Shown one piece after another: positions 1 through 8,167 of a DNA stretch of 16,084 bases. A program made the position numbers and the translations under genes. Location: positions 1 through 16,084 of the forward strand of contig JADHZB010001919.1 in NCBI GenBank assembly GCA_015657535.1, read 5' to 3'. This stretch comes from Nephromyces sp. MM_2019. Its lineage: Eukaryota > Apicomplexa > Aconoidasida > Nephromycida. The notes beneath the pieces are model-generated. The model was given only the letters and a program-made list of their open reading frames with translations. It did not search any database and was not told the origin of the DNA. Positions within the stretch are counted from its first letter, which is position 1. Each line of letters opens with the position of its first letter.

Positions 1-250
1 TCTGATTCTACTGGTTTCAGTGTGTGTGTATCCACATCTTCAGCATCTTCTTCTTGTTTTCTTGGTCTTTGCAACATAAGAAAAGTTTCATCGGTTTTTT
101 CCGGTGAGTTAGAGACTTCAAGCTTCTTTATTTTTGTGCTTTGAAAGAGAAATTGAGAGGCCTTTGAGGTAGCTTCAAAATTGCGTGGCTTCACTTTGAT
201 AGTGTGTTTTTCTTCCGGGAAAACAGCGTCATTTCCGAAACTTTTAGCAT
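1..250 (-). CDS. Exon 9 of the large gene, runs off the left edge
   Basis: 82 codons open to the window edge. The in-frame TGA at 261-263 lies just beyond the acceptor TTGATTCAG (251-253). The sequence is Lys/Glu-rich: FGNDAVFPEEKHTIKVKPRN, then LMLQRPRKQEEDAEDVDTHT. Phase fits the GTAAGC donor at 449. The next part of the gene lies outside the window. Confidence 0.6.
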
Positions 251-1748
251 CTGAATCAAGTCATGGAGTTTGGATGTTATTCTAGCTTAACTGATTCGGT
301 TCTTTTCCTCAGAAAAAGTGCAAAAAAACCTACAAAAACCTAAACTCCACTTCGATTTTCCTTAATTTAGCAACAATCCCACTACATTTTTGGTAGTTTT
401 CATTGCTTCCAAAGTTGATGCAGATTTTTTGTTGTGAAATTTTGCTTACTTGACTTCATCCCACGCAGCATTCCTTGACTTTTTTGGGTAATGAGGGAAA
501 TTTCAGGGATTTCGCTTAGGAGTTGAACAAAAACTGTAGGCCAAATGATTTCTGCAGAGGTGCACACACACACGCAGGTATTATTATAGGAAACTCTGCA
601 GATGCACGATTTTTCACAATGTCTTTTTTTTAAACCTCATGCTAGCTAGATTCTCTCCTTTTTTCAACTTTGGGTAAGGTTAAAAAAACGAGGATAATTT
701 TATACCCAACCATAACTATTCGATAAAAACACAGTAATTAAGTTTTTGCTCTTTTCAAGTTTGATTGCCTGCTGAATTTTAGCTATAAAGCGAAAAATCG
801 CCTTCAAATTTCACCTGCTGAGAGCTGCTTTGTCATTAGATAGTATTGACAGTTTATTAACTTCTCCAGGAAGGTTACAAAGGTATTTTTATTCGTCAAG
901 ACACGCATGTTCTTCTTTTTCTGCGAGAATTTTTTCATTAGGATAAGAAGCAAAATCATAAGTTAAGCCTAGCGACGGTTTTGCAGTGCTTTTGCTTTAT
1001 TATTTGCTATTTTTTGCAAAGAAAAGTGCTTTTTCGGAAAAAATTTAGAAATCCTCAGCTGCTAACTCTTGAAAGATCCTCCTATGTAGGTTTGCTTCTA
1101 CACTGGTGTTTGATGAAGGATTTTACTAGTAAATTTTGCAATAAAAAGTGGATTATATAACCGAAATACGAGATATGAGAACTACACACGGAATAGCAGA
1201 ATCGTACACAGAGAATGACGCGCACACAGAGAATGACGCGCACACGCACGCTCACCCACACAACTCAATCACACAAACCCAGCAAACCTTATTAGTGAGA
1301 CACTCACACTGAGACACACACTCTGAGACACACACACACTGAGACACTCACACACTGAGACACACACTCTGAGAGACACACACTCTGAGACACTCACTCT
1401 GAGACACACACTCTGAGAGACACACACACTGAGACACTCACTCTGAGAGACACACACACTGAGACACTCACACACTGAGACACACACACTGAGACACTCA
1501 CTCTGAGACACTCACTCTGAGACACTCACTCTGAGACACACACTCTGAGACACTCACTCTGAGACACTCACACTCACACACACACTCACACACACACACA
1601 CACTCACACTCACACTGAGACACTCAAACACACACTCACACTGAGACACTCAAACACACACTCACACACTTACACACTCACACACTCGCACACACACACT
1701 CACTCACACACTCACACACACACTCACACACTCACACACTCACACACT

Positions 1749-1779
<31 letters not shown>

Positions 1780-4700
1780 ACTCACACACACACTCACACA
1801 CTCACACACTCACACACACACACACACACACACTAGTCGATGCTTTAAACAAGCCACCAACAGCATATTAGGAGCTCTTTTGCAGTTTTGCTTTGCTTTG
1901 ATTTCCTTCGGAGATGGTTTTTGCTGCTTACCGTGGTTCTATTCGTTTCCCATTTAAATGATAACTCAAGCAATATATACGCTGTGATAGAGACTTGAGT
2001 AGATGCTTCCAGGATATCATCTATGCTAATGGCATCTATATCTATTATTTGCTGAGGCAGAATCAAAAACTTCTTGGCTAGAGAGTCTAGCTTTTCTGAA
2101 AAGAAAGTATAGAAAATAAAATGATCGATTTTTGCAGGAAGCTTATAGTTGTGTGAAGAATTTCCGGATTTTCTCAGCAGAAATCCAATTTTTTTCTTAA
2201 AAAATTGGATTTCATCTAAATTTCATCAGTAGCTAGAAGTTAGAAGTTTTCATCCTACAAATCGTACTTTTTTTCGTATCCACTGTGTGCTGAAAAAAAC
2301 TCTAAATTACCTCTTCTTCGCGAAATTGGATCTTGTTTGGCTCTCAAAGGGCAAATTGCTGTAACTTTGATATCTTCAAGGTCCCAGCAGAACTTTTTAC
2401 GCTCTTTGATCTCAGAAGGAGATGTGTGTGTGCAGTGTTTTATTGATTTTAATGATGCTGCGAGTAGGTTTGCGAGACTTGGAAGCTCGAGATCATCCCA
2501 AGGTGCAAAGTTCATACTATTCAGTGAATCAGCTTGCACCTTTCTTCTGATTTCTGGTTTCACCTGTATATCAAATTGATCGCCAAGTGATTTCATCATG
2601 GTATATACGTAGATGATCTGCTTTATAAAATTGTGTGTGTATTTTTTTTTTTTTTAATTAGTAATGCATGGATGAGCTATTTTTTGAGTTTTCGATGCGA
2701 AATAGGCTTTTAAGCAGATGAAGAAGAGCAAGGCTTAGACTTAAATTAGAGGCTACTGAATCCAGAAAAAGGATCAGTTTTTTGTAGAAAATTGATTTAG
2801 TCGTTTGAATTTAATAAAGCGTGGATTTTTTCGTGTATTTAAAGTATTTTTTTTGCCTCCTTTATGTGGAAAACGACTAACCTTTTTCAGTACATACTCC
2901 AGCATAGTAGCGAAACCGAATCTGCGTAGAATAGCGAGTTTTTAGAGGGGTTTTATGCGTTAATTTTATGCTTGTATCTCATAGAGTAGTAGCGTGGTAA
3001 TGCTATATAATATTATTCCTTTTTAATCTAGATATCTTCACTATTTTTCGCAATTATATAGCACTTTTTTAATGTTCAGAGGCTTTAATAGGTAGCTACG
3101 CTAAGAATAACTTATTTCCTCAATGAAACTACCAAAATTCAAATCAATTCGTGCATTCCTCAAATAGGGATTTCCTCCTTTATATCAATAAGCTTTAAAA
3201 AACGAAAAAAGTCCGATGGTGGCACGTGTGTGTTTTGTCTGCGAAATTGCTTATGAGCATTCAGCTGGAGTGCGTGTGTTTGTGTGGCTTTTATTTGGTT
3301 TTTAATTTGCTCATACGCAAGATTAATGCTTAAATTATGTGTTAAATTTTGCTCATTTAACTGATTTAAAGCAGAATTGCTCGGCATAAAGCCTCAAGAA
3401 AGATCGAGCTCAGATTAAAGATGAAGTTAGCAAGTCTACTCTTGAGAGTCTCTTTGATTTTTGATGTGCGCAAAAATCCTTATATAACACGCACACACCT
3501 ATAGCACTCTGTGCTGCTATAGCATCTTCATTTTGCATATTCTTTGCTTTATTTTAGGCAGCATAGTTTATTCTTTGAATGCAAAAGGAATTTGCTAAAT
3601 GATTGGAGGAAATTTTTTTTTAAGTTTACAGCTGTCTACCTGCTGCAGGAGTAAATCAACTCAGTTGTTTGATGGAATAGCTGCAAGGTGATTGCTATGC
3701 AGCTATTATAGCGAGCTTTGTTGATGCGTAAACTTGAATTTGGTAAGTCATCCTTTCTTCTATCTCGAAGTGCTATGGGACCAATCATTGAAGAGCCCAT
3801 TTCTGTGCGATTTTCGCAGTCATTGATGCTTGGCATACCCACCAGATATTTCGCATAGCTTGGGCACGAAAAATAAGTGGAGTATATAGTTTCTTTCAAC
3901 CAATTGGGGATTTCTGGGTGTGTGAGTATAATATCGAATTGGCCGCTATCTTCACTTTCACCTATAATGCCGAATGGTGGCATTATTGCTTCCTCTTGAA
4001 ACTCATTTTGATCAGCTTCATTCTTTGCATAAAAGAAAACTTGTCCCTCTCTTCTGAACATTTTTGTCACATTCGATCCCGGAGTTATTAGACCCTGCAT
4101 CCTTGGTCTTTGTAGGAGATAGTGAGGAGGAGAATACGACATCCTCTGAGAGAGTTCAGTCGTTAAACAGCTTGTTTCGCTTTCAAAGTGTTTGTTGCTG
4201 CTGTCTCCATTCTCAGAATTTCTATCGAAAGCGTCTGCCTCTTCACGCTTGAAAATTCCGCGAAAAAAGTCTGCTTCTCCTCCCACATAATGAAGATTTT
4301 CTTGAGTTAATGGGAGGCTTTCTCTGCAAAGCTCAACTTCTCTTGAAAAACTCTCGAACTTGGAATAGTCTAATTCCTCGATAATTTTTTCATCTTGATG
4401 TTCGAGTTCACTGCTATTATTAAATGAACTCTCTTTGAAGCTGGATGTGAAGATTTTATCAGAGCTCATTCCCTCTAAAGAATCTGCTACTGCACTGCTA
4501 GATAATTCCTTAGTATCACTATTATGAGCTGAGTTAGTTCCGTCGTTCCACTTATTTTCTCGGGAGGGTGTGGTGCAGTAGCTTTTTTCTTTATTCATAT
4601 ATATTTTCTCTTCATTGATTTCCTCAATAATAGCTCCTCCGCGCAAATATGGTTGTGACTCAGCTTTTTGAGTGAATTTTATAGGTAAAACCGACTGCTG

Positions 4701-7352
4701 GCAACTATAGAGATCATTTTTCTCTAGTGTTAGTTCTTTTCCCAGGACCCTGCAACGGGCTCTGCTGAAGATTCCTTGAGAAACTTCTTCCTGTCCTCCA
4801 ATTTTGTTCTCTATGATTTTAAGCTGCTTATTCGACATTTTCTGTGATTCTGACTGTGATTTTTCCAAAGTGCTGTAATGCTTCCTTGATATTTCTAATG
4901 GGTCAAACCACACAGGATCTAATGGGTCTTCTATGTGCTCAACATGGTCATATTTTCTTTGGAAATCCTCAGCCTGAAATTTACCGTTTTCAAAGCTTGA
5001 ATCACCCATGGCAATATGCTTTTCTTCCAGGAACTCAGCAGTGTCATACGGACTGCAATCTCCAGTGCACTCATTTAAGACTGAGTCGTCTTCTTCTTTC
5101 ACTTTGTAGCTGAAGTTTGAGGGTTTCTCTGCTAGCTTTTTACTAGGAATTTCCATTGTGTTTTGCCTATCAGAGGGTAGCTTGGAAACCGTGGAAAATA
5201 CTTTATCTACGTGTTGTGATTTTGAATTTCCAATTTGAAGAGATTCTGTGAATGCTTCATCTGGTAAAGATGGCTTTACGCAGATCTCTGTAACGGCACC
5301 TTCGGATAAGCTTATTCCACTCTTTTCAGACTTGATTGTTCCACTTTCTTCGCACCCTGCCAGTATACAGCTGCTGTTGCCAACAATTTTTTCTTCTTGA
5401 AGCAAATCATTCTTTTCAAACAATTCATGGACTTTTTTCTCTGTAACAGGCTCTTTATTCTCTTCTGTATTCTGAAGTAATTTCGGTTGTACGTTTTCAA
5501 CAGATTCAATGCTTTTCTCTTCAGCAAGTAACGGGATTGACTCGCTTTGGCTTTCTCTTTCACTTCCATATTCTGTGTGTGAATTGGCTTCTGCATCATC
5601 TGTGTTTTCTTCGGTCCCACAGCTTTGATCCTCATTGATTTCTTCCTTGCTCCTCATAGCTGTATATTCATAGTTGCTTTCACTACTTGGTAATGAAAAG
5701 GCAATTGAGGAACTTTCAGCTTCATCACGGGGAGGTTTCGCAGTGTTGACATATTGCATATTGCCGAGATCTTCAATGTCTTTTGTATGGCTTGAATTTT
5801 CAGATTCTCTCACTTGATCAGCTTCAAAGTTTTCACAAGATTCCTCGTCTTCTAAAGTAGTTAGATCTTCAGTTTTTGCAACTCTATGGCTCCAAAAGAA
5901 TCCGCCAAAAATACTACCAAAAAATCCATTTACAACGCTTGCAGCCGGCTTGGTACCTTCGATAGAATTTTCTTGTGTTTTCATTGAGTCCAGCTTGTTT
6001 TGAAATTTCTCATGATACAGCTCCGCCATTACATTCATATCCTTTGAGCCTGCAGCTTCTTCTTCTATTGATAAAAAATCATCCATTTTCAAGACTTCTG
6101 GCTGTTCAATTTGCACTATTTTGCTTATAGTTGGTGGTTTAGGGTCGCTTAACAGGCTTAATGATGGCCGTAATAAGTTTACTGCAGAAAAAACAGTGAA
6201 GAGTCACTTTTCTTTAGAGAGCTTTTATAAAAGGAAACTGCTTTTCATGTTCAAGAAGCTACCTTTAATGTTCATAACACTACCTTTACTGCTCATAAAA
6301 GTGTTTTTACTTCCACTTAGACAAGCAATTCTCGCGACAAACAAGCTTTTATAAGAGATTTCGAGTTGCACTTTCAAAGAGAGAAGATTTTCCAAGTATT
6401 TGACTACTAAATCCCTTTAATATTTGTTCTATCAGCCATTTTTGAGCAATTTGTTTGAGTTTTCTTATCCTAAATCTTTCCAATTTTAAGATTAATTTAA
6501 TCCCATAAAACTGTTGAAAAACATATCCGAAATTTTTTTGAATTCCTAAACTAAACTTTCCTACTAATCCTTTCGCTTAAGCAGTCTATTATGGCTTTTT
6601 TCGGCAATATTTCAGCCTTTTAAAAGGTAAAGATGGCTTAAGAAAGCTGAAGATAACCCTTCGTGAGTGGAAAAACTTCCCCTTGTTAGCTATTAAAGCG
6701 TAAAAAAGAACCCTCGTTGAGACACAAGCAAACTTTTTGACATTTTTCAAACTCCACCTAGTAAAGACCTTGACAAGAATTAGGAGAAATTATATATCTA
6801 CGGGATAAATTCTATTCAAATACCTTGCTTTAGTTCTCTCATCTTTTTAAAATCTGCTTCTATGTAATTGATCATAATCCTTCCGAGCTTAACTTGTTCT
6901 ATGTCGCTGATTGGAAGATTTTGCTTCTTCAGCTGCAAAGCTTTTTCTGAAATCACTAAGGATTCACTTTCTTCCACTCTTTCCAGGTTGAAAGTTTCGA
7001 TAGGCTTCGTTTGCTGGGAATATTCTTTTTCCTCTTCTGTTTCTCTCGCAATCACCTTATTGCTATTGGTCGATGCATCGCTATCTTCTTCCAATGTTGT
7101 CGCCAAATTTTCATTCTTTACGTTTAATACGATGCTGGTCTCGGAATTTTCGTTGCTTTCATCAGGAGTTGCAATTTGTTCTCCCCTGGATTCAGATGCA
7201 GGGCTTTCATCATTCGTTTTTTGTGAGGCACTGGTGTCGTGCTCGTCATGGTTTGCCTGTGGTCTCACAGCATTGCGTGCATTCAGCAGCATATTCTTGC
7301 ATATAGGCGTGAAAGCCAAGCCTAATGCACAAATCTCCTTGCTCGCTTCCAT
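1..7352 (-). CDS. Large multi-exon gene, unrecognised protein, 3' end beyond the window
   Basis: Seen: nine minus-strand open segments can be joined at GT...AG sites with every codon phase preserved: 7352-6824, 6181-3640, 2921-2882, 2617-2311, 2095-1932, 920-815, 782-711, 551-450 and 250-1. The spliced product is about 1,370 codons in this window with no stop reached. Residues 1 to about 800 are polar, acidic and Ser/Glu-rich with short charged repeats, which suggests disorder. Residues about 840-1370 have mixed hydrophobic and charged sequence suited to folded helices. I see no signal peptide, convincing membrane segment or known catalytic motif. Inference: all nine exons belong to one gene; two or three genes in tandem are possible because several small exons rest on splice signals alone. 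Alternative 3' ends exist: the 847-codon exon could stop at TAG 3636-3638. Standard code fits, since the long exons contain no stop codons while the introns have normal stop density. Function unknown. Confidence 0.5.
450..551 (-). CDS. Exon 8 of the large gene
   Basis: Two bases, 33 codons and one base: IIWPTVFVQLLSEIPEISLI followed by a basic tail. The acceptor is CACCTCTGCAG and the donor TCAA|GTAAGC, a strong match. The frame stays open upstream to about 620, so an acceptor at the earlier CTGCAG (near 600) is also possible. Confidence 0.5.
711..782 (-). CDS. Exon 7 of the large gene (tentative)
   Basis: A 72-nt segment encoding KIQQAIKLEKSKNLITVFLS and three more residues. The acceptor is CGCTTTATAG and the donor TATG|GTTGGG, with phase 1 at both ends. 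The helix-like sequence and consistent phase support it; the short upstream intron weakens it. Confidence 0.35.
815..920 (-). CDS. Exon 6 of the large gene (tentative)
   Basis: 35 codons plus one base in a Lys/Leu-rich frame (KKKNMRVLTNKNTFVTFLEK, then a Leu/Cys/Tyr-containing helix). The acceptor is TTCTCGCAG and the donor GCAG|GTGAAAT, phase 1. The same frame is open upstream to ATG 957-959. The next intron would be only 32 nt, far shorter than the others, so this junction is uncertain. Confidence 0.35.
1198..1252. repeat. Short tandem duplication beside the CA tract
   Basis: The 17-bp string CACAGAGAATGACGCGCA occurs twice back to back, then runs into CACGCACGCTCACCCACAC. It is the only part of the tract with CpG-rich units. 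Confidence 0.7.
1286..1570. repeat. 14-bp minisatellite GAGACACACACTCT / GAGACACTCACTCT
   Basis: About twenty units of 12-16 bp sharing GAGACAC with alternating CACACT or TCACTCT endings. The minus-strand 80-codon ORF here (1269-1511, repeating SVCV and SECL) is only the translation of the repeat. Confidence 0.9.
1571..1834. repeat. CACACT / (CA)n microsatellite
   Basis: Almost pure CA and CACACT units. In the sense of the minus-strand gene this reads as (UG)n and (AGUGUG)n for more than 250 nt of intron 5. Confidence 0.95.
1932..2095 (-). CDS. Exon 5 of the large gene
   Basis: Two bases plus 54 codons, between the strong acceptor CTATACTTTCTTTTCAG and the classical donor ACG|GTAAGC. The product begins KLDSLAKKFLILPQQIIDID and continues with an acidic segment and a hydrophobic helix (VSITAYILLELSFKWE). 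The LP-x4-D-x-D run weakly recalls the segment after the N-terminal domain of cohesin kleisins, but nothing else supports that family. Clean splice sites and matching phases make this one of the better small exons. Confidence 0.6.
2096..2310 (-). other. Intron 4 (215 nt) with internal hairpin
   Basis: GTAATT donor and TTTTCAG acceptor, phase 1. It contains the perfect hairpin at 2181-2212. Confidence 0.5.
2181..2212. repeat. Perfect 14-bp inverted repeat
   Basis: The left arm AAATCCAATTTTTT (2181-2194) and right arm AAAAAATTGGATTT (2199-2212) are exactly complementary around the 4-nt loop TCTT. It lies inside intron 4, about 85 nt from the acceptor. It could fold in the pre-mRNA, or be a chance palindrome or a tiny transposon remnant. 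Confidence 0.8.
2311..2617 (-). CDS. Exon 4 of the large gene
   Basis: 102 codons plus one base. The acceptor AAAGCAG|ATC lies about 45 nt after a TACTAAT branch-point-like string; the donor is AAGAG|GTAATT in phase 1. The protein has alternating hydrophobic and charged residues (DQFDIQVKPEIRRKVQ; NFAPWDDLELPSLANLLAAS; KKFCWDLEDIKVTAICPL), which suggests a folded region. An unspliced reading runs to TAG 2255-2257. The plus-strand ORF 2337-2579 is its shadow. Family not recognised. Confidence 0.55.
2882..2921 (-). CDS. Exon 3 of the large gene (40 nt)
   Basis: Thirteen codons plus one base (FGFATMLEYVLKK) between the acceptor CTATTCTACGCAG and the donor AAG|GTTAGTCG. Phases match exon 2 (2+1) and exon 4 (0). 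An internal ATG (2903-2905) would allow a separate downstream gene to start here. The opposite strand shows a branch/acceptor-like string (GACTAACCTTTTTCAG) at the same place, so the strand of this signal is ambiguous. Confidence 0.35.
2922..3639 (-). other. Intron 2 (718 nt) of the large gene
   Basis: The donor GTAGAC is at 3639-3634 and the acceptor CTATTCTACGCAG ends at 2922. Phase 2 matches the one-base start of the next exon. The interval has stops in all frames except for a 75-codon minus ORF (3160-3387), listed separately as an alternative terminal exon or separate gene. Confidence 0.4.
3160..3387 (-). CDS. 75-codon ORF: alternative terminal exon, small gene or chance ORF
   Basis: The ORF starts at ATG 3385-3387, with an in-frame TGA four codons upstream, and stops at TGA 3160-3162. 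The product is polar and Gln/Asn-rich (LNQLNEQNLTHNLSINLAYE) with a basic, hydrophobic tail (FFRFLKLIDIKEEIPI). If an acceptor at CCGAG|C is used, it joins exon 2 in the correct phase and gives the large gene a complete 3' end; that acceptor lacks a good pyrimidine tract. The competing splice to 2921 has a better acceptor. It may also be a chance ORF inside intron 2. Confidence 0.25.
   Translation of the reverse strand: MPSNSALNQLNEQNLTHNLSINLAYEQIKNQIKATQTHALQLNAHKQFRRQNTHVPPSDFFRFLKLIDIKEEIPI
3640..6181 (-). CDS. Exon 2 of the large gene, 847-codon open frame, unrecognised
   Basis: The strongest coding signal in the window: 2.5 kb without a stop in AT-rich DNA. Protein residues about 177-1024. 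It opens with a Leu/Pro-rich link (NLLRPSLSLLSDPKPPTISK), then a glycine/aromatic hydrophobic patch (FFGSIFGGFFW, about residues 263-273) set in acidic sequence. A long Glu/Ser/Asp-rich tract follows, with scattered motifs such as DPLDPVWFDPLE. The last 200 residues look more ordered, for example LLQRPRMQGLITPGSNVTKM, FGIIGESEDSGQFDIILTH and PNWLKETIYSTYFSCPSYAK. No domain is recognised; the low-complexity part could serve as a scaffold or regulatory tail (inference). It ends AGC AG|GTAGAC in phase 2; without splicing it would end four bases later at TAG 3636-3638. An ATG after the acceptor, near residue 209 (LKMDDF), could serve as an alternative start. ORFs on the plus strand (4064-4252, 4844-5113) and at 5312-5635 in another minus frame are shadows. 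Confidence 0.8.
6182..6823 (-). other. Intron 1 (642 nt) of the large gene
   Basis: The donor is G|GTATTTG at 6823 and the acceptor is CTGTTTTTTCTGCAG at 6182, an excellent pyrimidine tract. Both sides are phase 1. The length is a multiple of three, so the flanking frame continues, but it carries roughly twenty stop codons (hand count), as expected of noncoding AT-rich DNA. A stretch of about 40 codons near 6275-6397 is open in the same frame, with AG and G|GTAGTG borders of the right phase, so an extra or alternative exon is possible. The plus-strand ORF at 6121-6354 is not supported. Confidence 0.6.
6247..6309. repeat. Three imperfect 21-bp tandem units in intron 1
   Basis: On the plus strand the units are CATGTTCAAGAAGCTACCTTT, AATGTTCATAACACTACCTTT and ACTGCTCATAAAAGTGTTTTT. 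The 21-bp period keeps reading frame; on the minus strand it gives heptads like MNIKGSF and LNMKSSF. Confidence 0.6.
6824..7352 (-). CDS. Exon 1 of the large gene, acidic Ser/Thr/Glu-rich N-terminus
   Basis: Encodes 176 full codons from ATG 7350-7352. The ATG is directly preceded in frame by TAG, so it is the first possible start unless that TAG is the end of an intron; a T-run and CTAG just upstream (7353-7385) would allow this. After a short N-terminal stretch with two cysteines (ICALGLAFTPICK), residues 30-130 are rich in Ser, Thr, Asn, Asp and Glu and look disordered. Residues about 135-175 are more helical and charged, ending near IEADFKKMRELKQ. The exon ends AAG CAA G|GTATTTG, a good donor in phase 1. 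The opposite-strand ORF at 6868-7356 is a shadow. No family recognised. Confidence 0.65.
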
Positions 7353-7417
7353 CTAGATAAGTCTTAGGCTTCGTGAGAAAAAAAAAATTTTTAAGTTTTT
7401 ATGTTTTCCAAAACTTG

Positions 7418-7754
7418 ATGCTGAGACTGAATTTTGGTTATTCTCAAGGAAGCAACTGGTAAGTTTGTGTTTTGTGGGGATCGTTTGCAATCACTTTAAT
7501 AATGATATCTTGGCCAAGCAACCTAAAGATTGCAGCTTTATTTCCACGAGTGCATCTATTTTTAATCTTTCAGCAGATTATACCGGTAGAGGCTTTATTG
7601 CACAGTATCTGGGGAATTTCTGCTTTTTTCAGCTGTAAAATTATCCTGATGGAAAGAAAGTCGCATTTTAATATCAAGTTGCTAGCTCTTCTGGTAGATA
7701 CAAGAGCAGTGCCTGTGCTAGGAGTAGGCTGCTGTGAGCAGTTTTCGGTTTAGA
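7418..7754 (+). CDS. Possible small two-exon plus-strand gene, unrecognised
   Basis: Exon 1 is ATG 7418 to 7458 (MLRLNFGYSQGSN plus two bases), ending in the ideal donor TG|GTAAGT. The first good acceptor, TTTCTGCTTTTTTCAG at 7632, starts exon 2 in exactly the phase needed. Exon 2 (7633-7753) encodes CKIILMERKSHFNIKLLALL, then a Val/Gly/Cys-rich tail, and stops at TAG 7751-7753, for about 53 residues in all. An internal CTG|GTAGAT could splice onward instead, making this the 5' end of a longer gene. It sits head to head with the large minus gene, with 65 bp between the two ATGs. The minus strand here is also nearly open (7447-7749, one TGA), so strand is not certain. Confidence 0.35.
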
Positions 7755-7868
7755 GTGCAGAGTGTAGGGGTGGAGGTTGCAGAGTGTAGAGCGTAGGGTG
7801 CAGGGGTTCAGAGTGCAGAGTATACGGTGCAGGGGTGCAGGGTCCAGGTTACAGGTTGCAGGGTGCTG
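7751..7868. repeat. Degenerate G-rich heptamer array (GGTGCAG-like)
   Basis: About sixteen units of 7 (sometimes 8) bp: GTGCAGA, GTGTAGG, GCGTAGG, GTGCAGG, GGTTCAG, GGTCCAG, GTTACAG, GTTGCAG and similar. G-rich on plus, C-rich on minus. Short ORFs across it (7777-8013, 7827-8054) are repeat translations and are not supported. Confidence 0.85.
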
Positions 7869-8167
7869 CTTGCTGACTATAATGCTTGCTGCTATAAAAA
7901 TAGTTTATCTGTTAGGAATTCTGCGTCATCACTTTTTCCACAAGCTTTTCCGAATAGACCAAGTATGTTGCCACTCTCACATCACCTTTCAAGAAATTGT
8001 TTTTCATTTCTAACTTACGGTGACAGCATCAGCATGGCAGGTAAAAAGTTATGAGGTAATTCTTATGCTATGTGAAGCTTTCCAGTCTAAATTAGGCTTG
8101 TGATTCCATGCAGTTACCCTTCATTAATGTGTTTTTCATATGAAGATTTTTTGCATTGACTAAGTAA
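7869..8167. other. No gene seen
   Basis: A 299-bp interval with stops in all frames. A CAG|GTAAAAAG donor-like string at 8038-8047 follows a TTTCTAAC branch-like string, but the exon between them would be tiny. Confidence 0.4.

Larger units (their letters stand above)
921..1931 (-). other. Intron 5 (1,011 nt) holding the CA-type repeat tract
   Basis: The GTAAGC donor is at 1931-1926. The proposed acceptor TTCTCGCAG at 921 follows a CCTAATG branch-like string; both phases are 0. A rival acceptor at CAG|CTGAGG (near 1060) would give a 29-codon terminal exon ending at TAG. The region from 1197 to 1834 is simple repeat; 921-1196 holds stops in all frames. Confidence 0.4.

Noticed and set aside
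815..1140. A single minus frame reading through several TAA/TGA from 1140 to 640
   Set aside because: It needs many in-frame stops; splice-bounded short exons in the standard code explain the protein-like parts.
1269..1511. 80-codon minus ORF rich in Ser, Val and Cys
   Set aside because: It is the translation of the GAGACACACACTCT repeat, inside an intron.
1198..1834. CRISPR-like array
   Set aside because: The units are contiguous simple repeats without unique spacers, and the window is eukaryotic.
1932..2095. Kleisin (Rad21/CND2-like) identity for the large gene
   Set aside because: Only an LP-x4-D-x-D run and a hydrophobic helix resemble those families; the N-terminal helical domain and winged-helix landmarks are absent.
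5312..5635. 107-codon minus ORF in another frame
   Set aside because: It overlaps the 847-codon exon on the same strand; very Lys/Gln/Met-rich and without its own context.
3640..7352. Reassigned stop codons (UAA/UAG as Gln, UGA as Trp), because the frame runs on from exon 1 through intron 1 into exon 2
   Set aside because: Exons 1 and 2 contain over 1,000 codons with no TAA, TAG or TGA, while the 214 intron codons hold roughly twenty. A reassigned code would spread them evenly. Good splice sites of equal phase explain the shared frame.
6868..7356. 162-codon plus ORF
   Set aside because: Antisense shadow of exon 1; the Ser/Glu-rich coding strand gives an open reverse strand with hydrophobic Phe/Ser content.
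7447..7749. Minus-strand frame open except for one TGA, as an upstream exon of the large gene
   Set aside because: No usable donor before its stop and no phase-matched link to 7352; the plus strand has better splice sites here.
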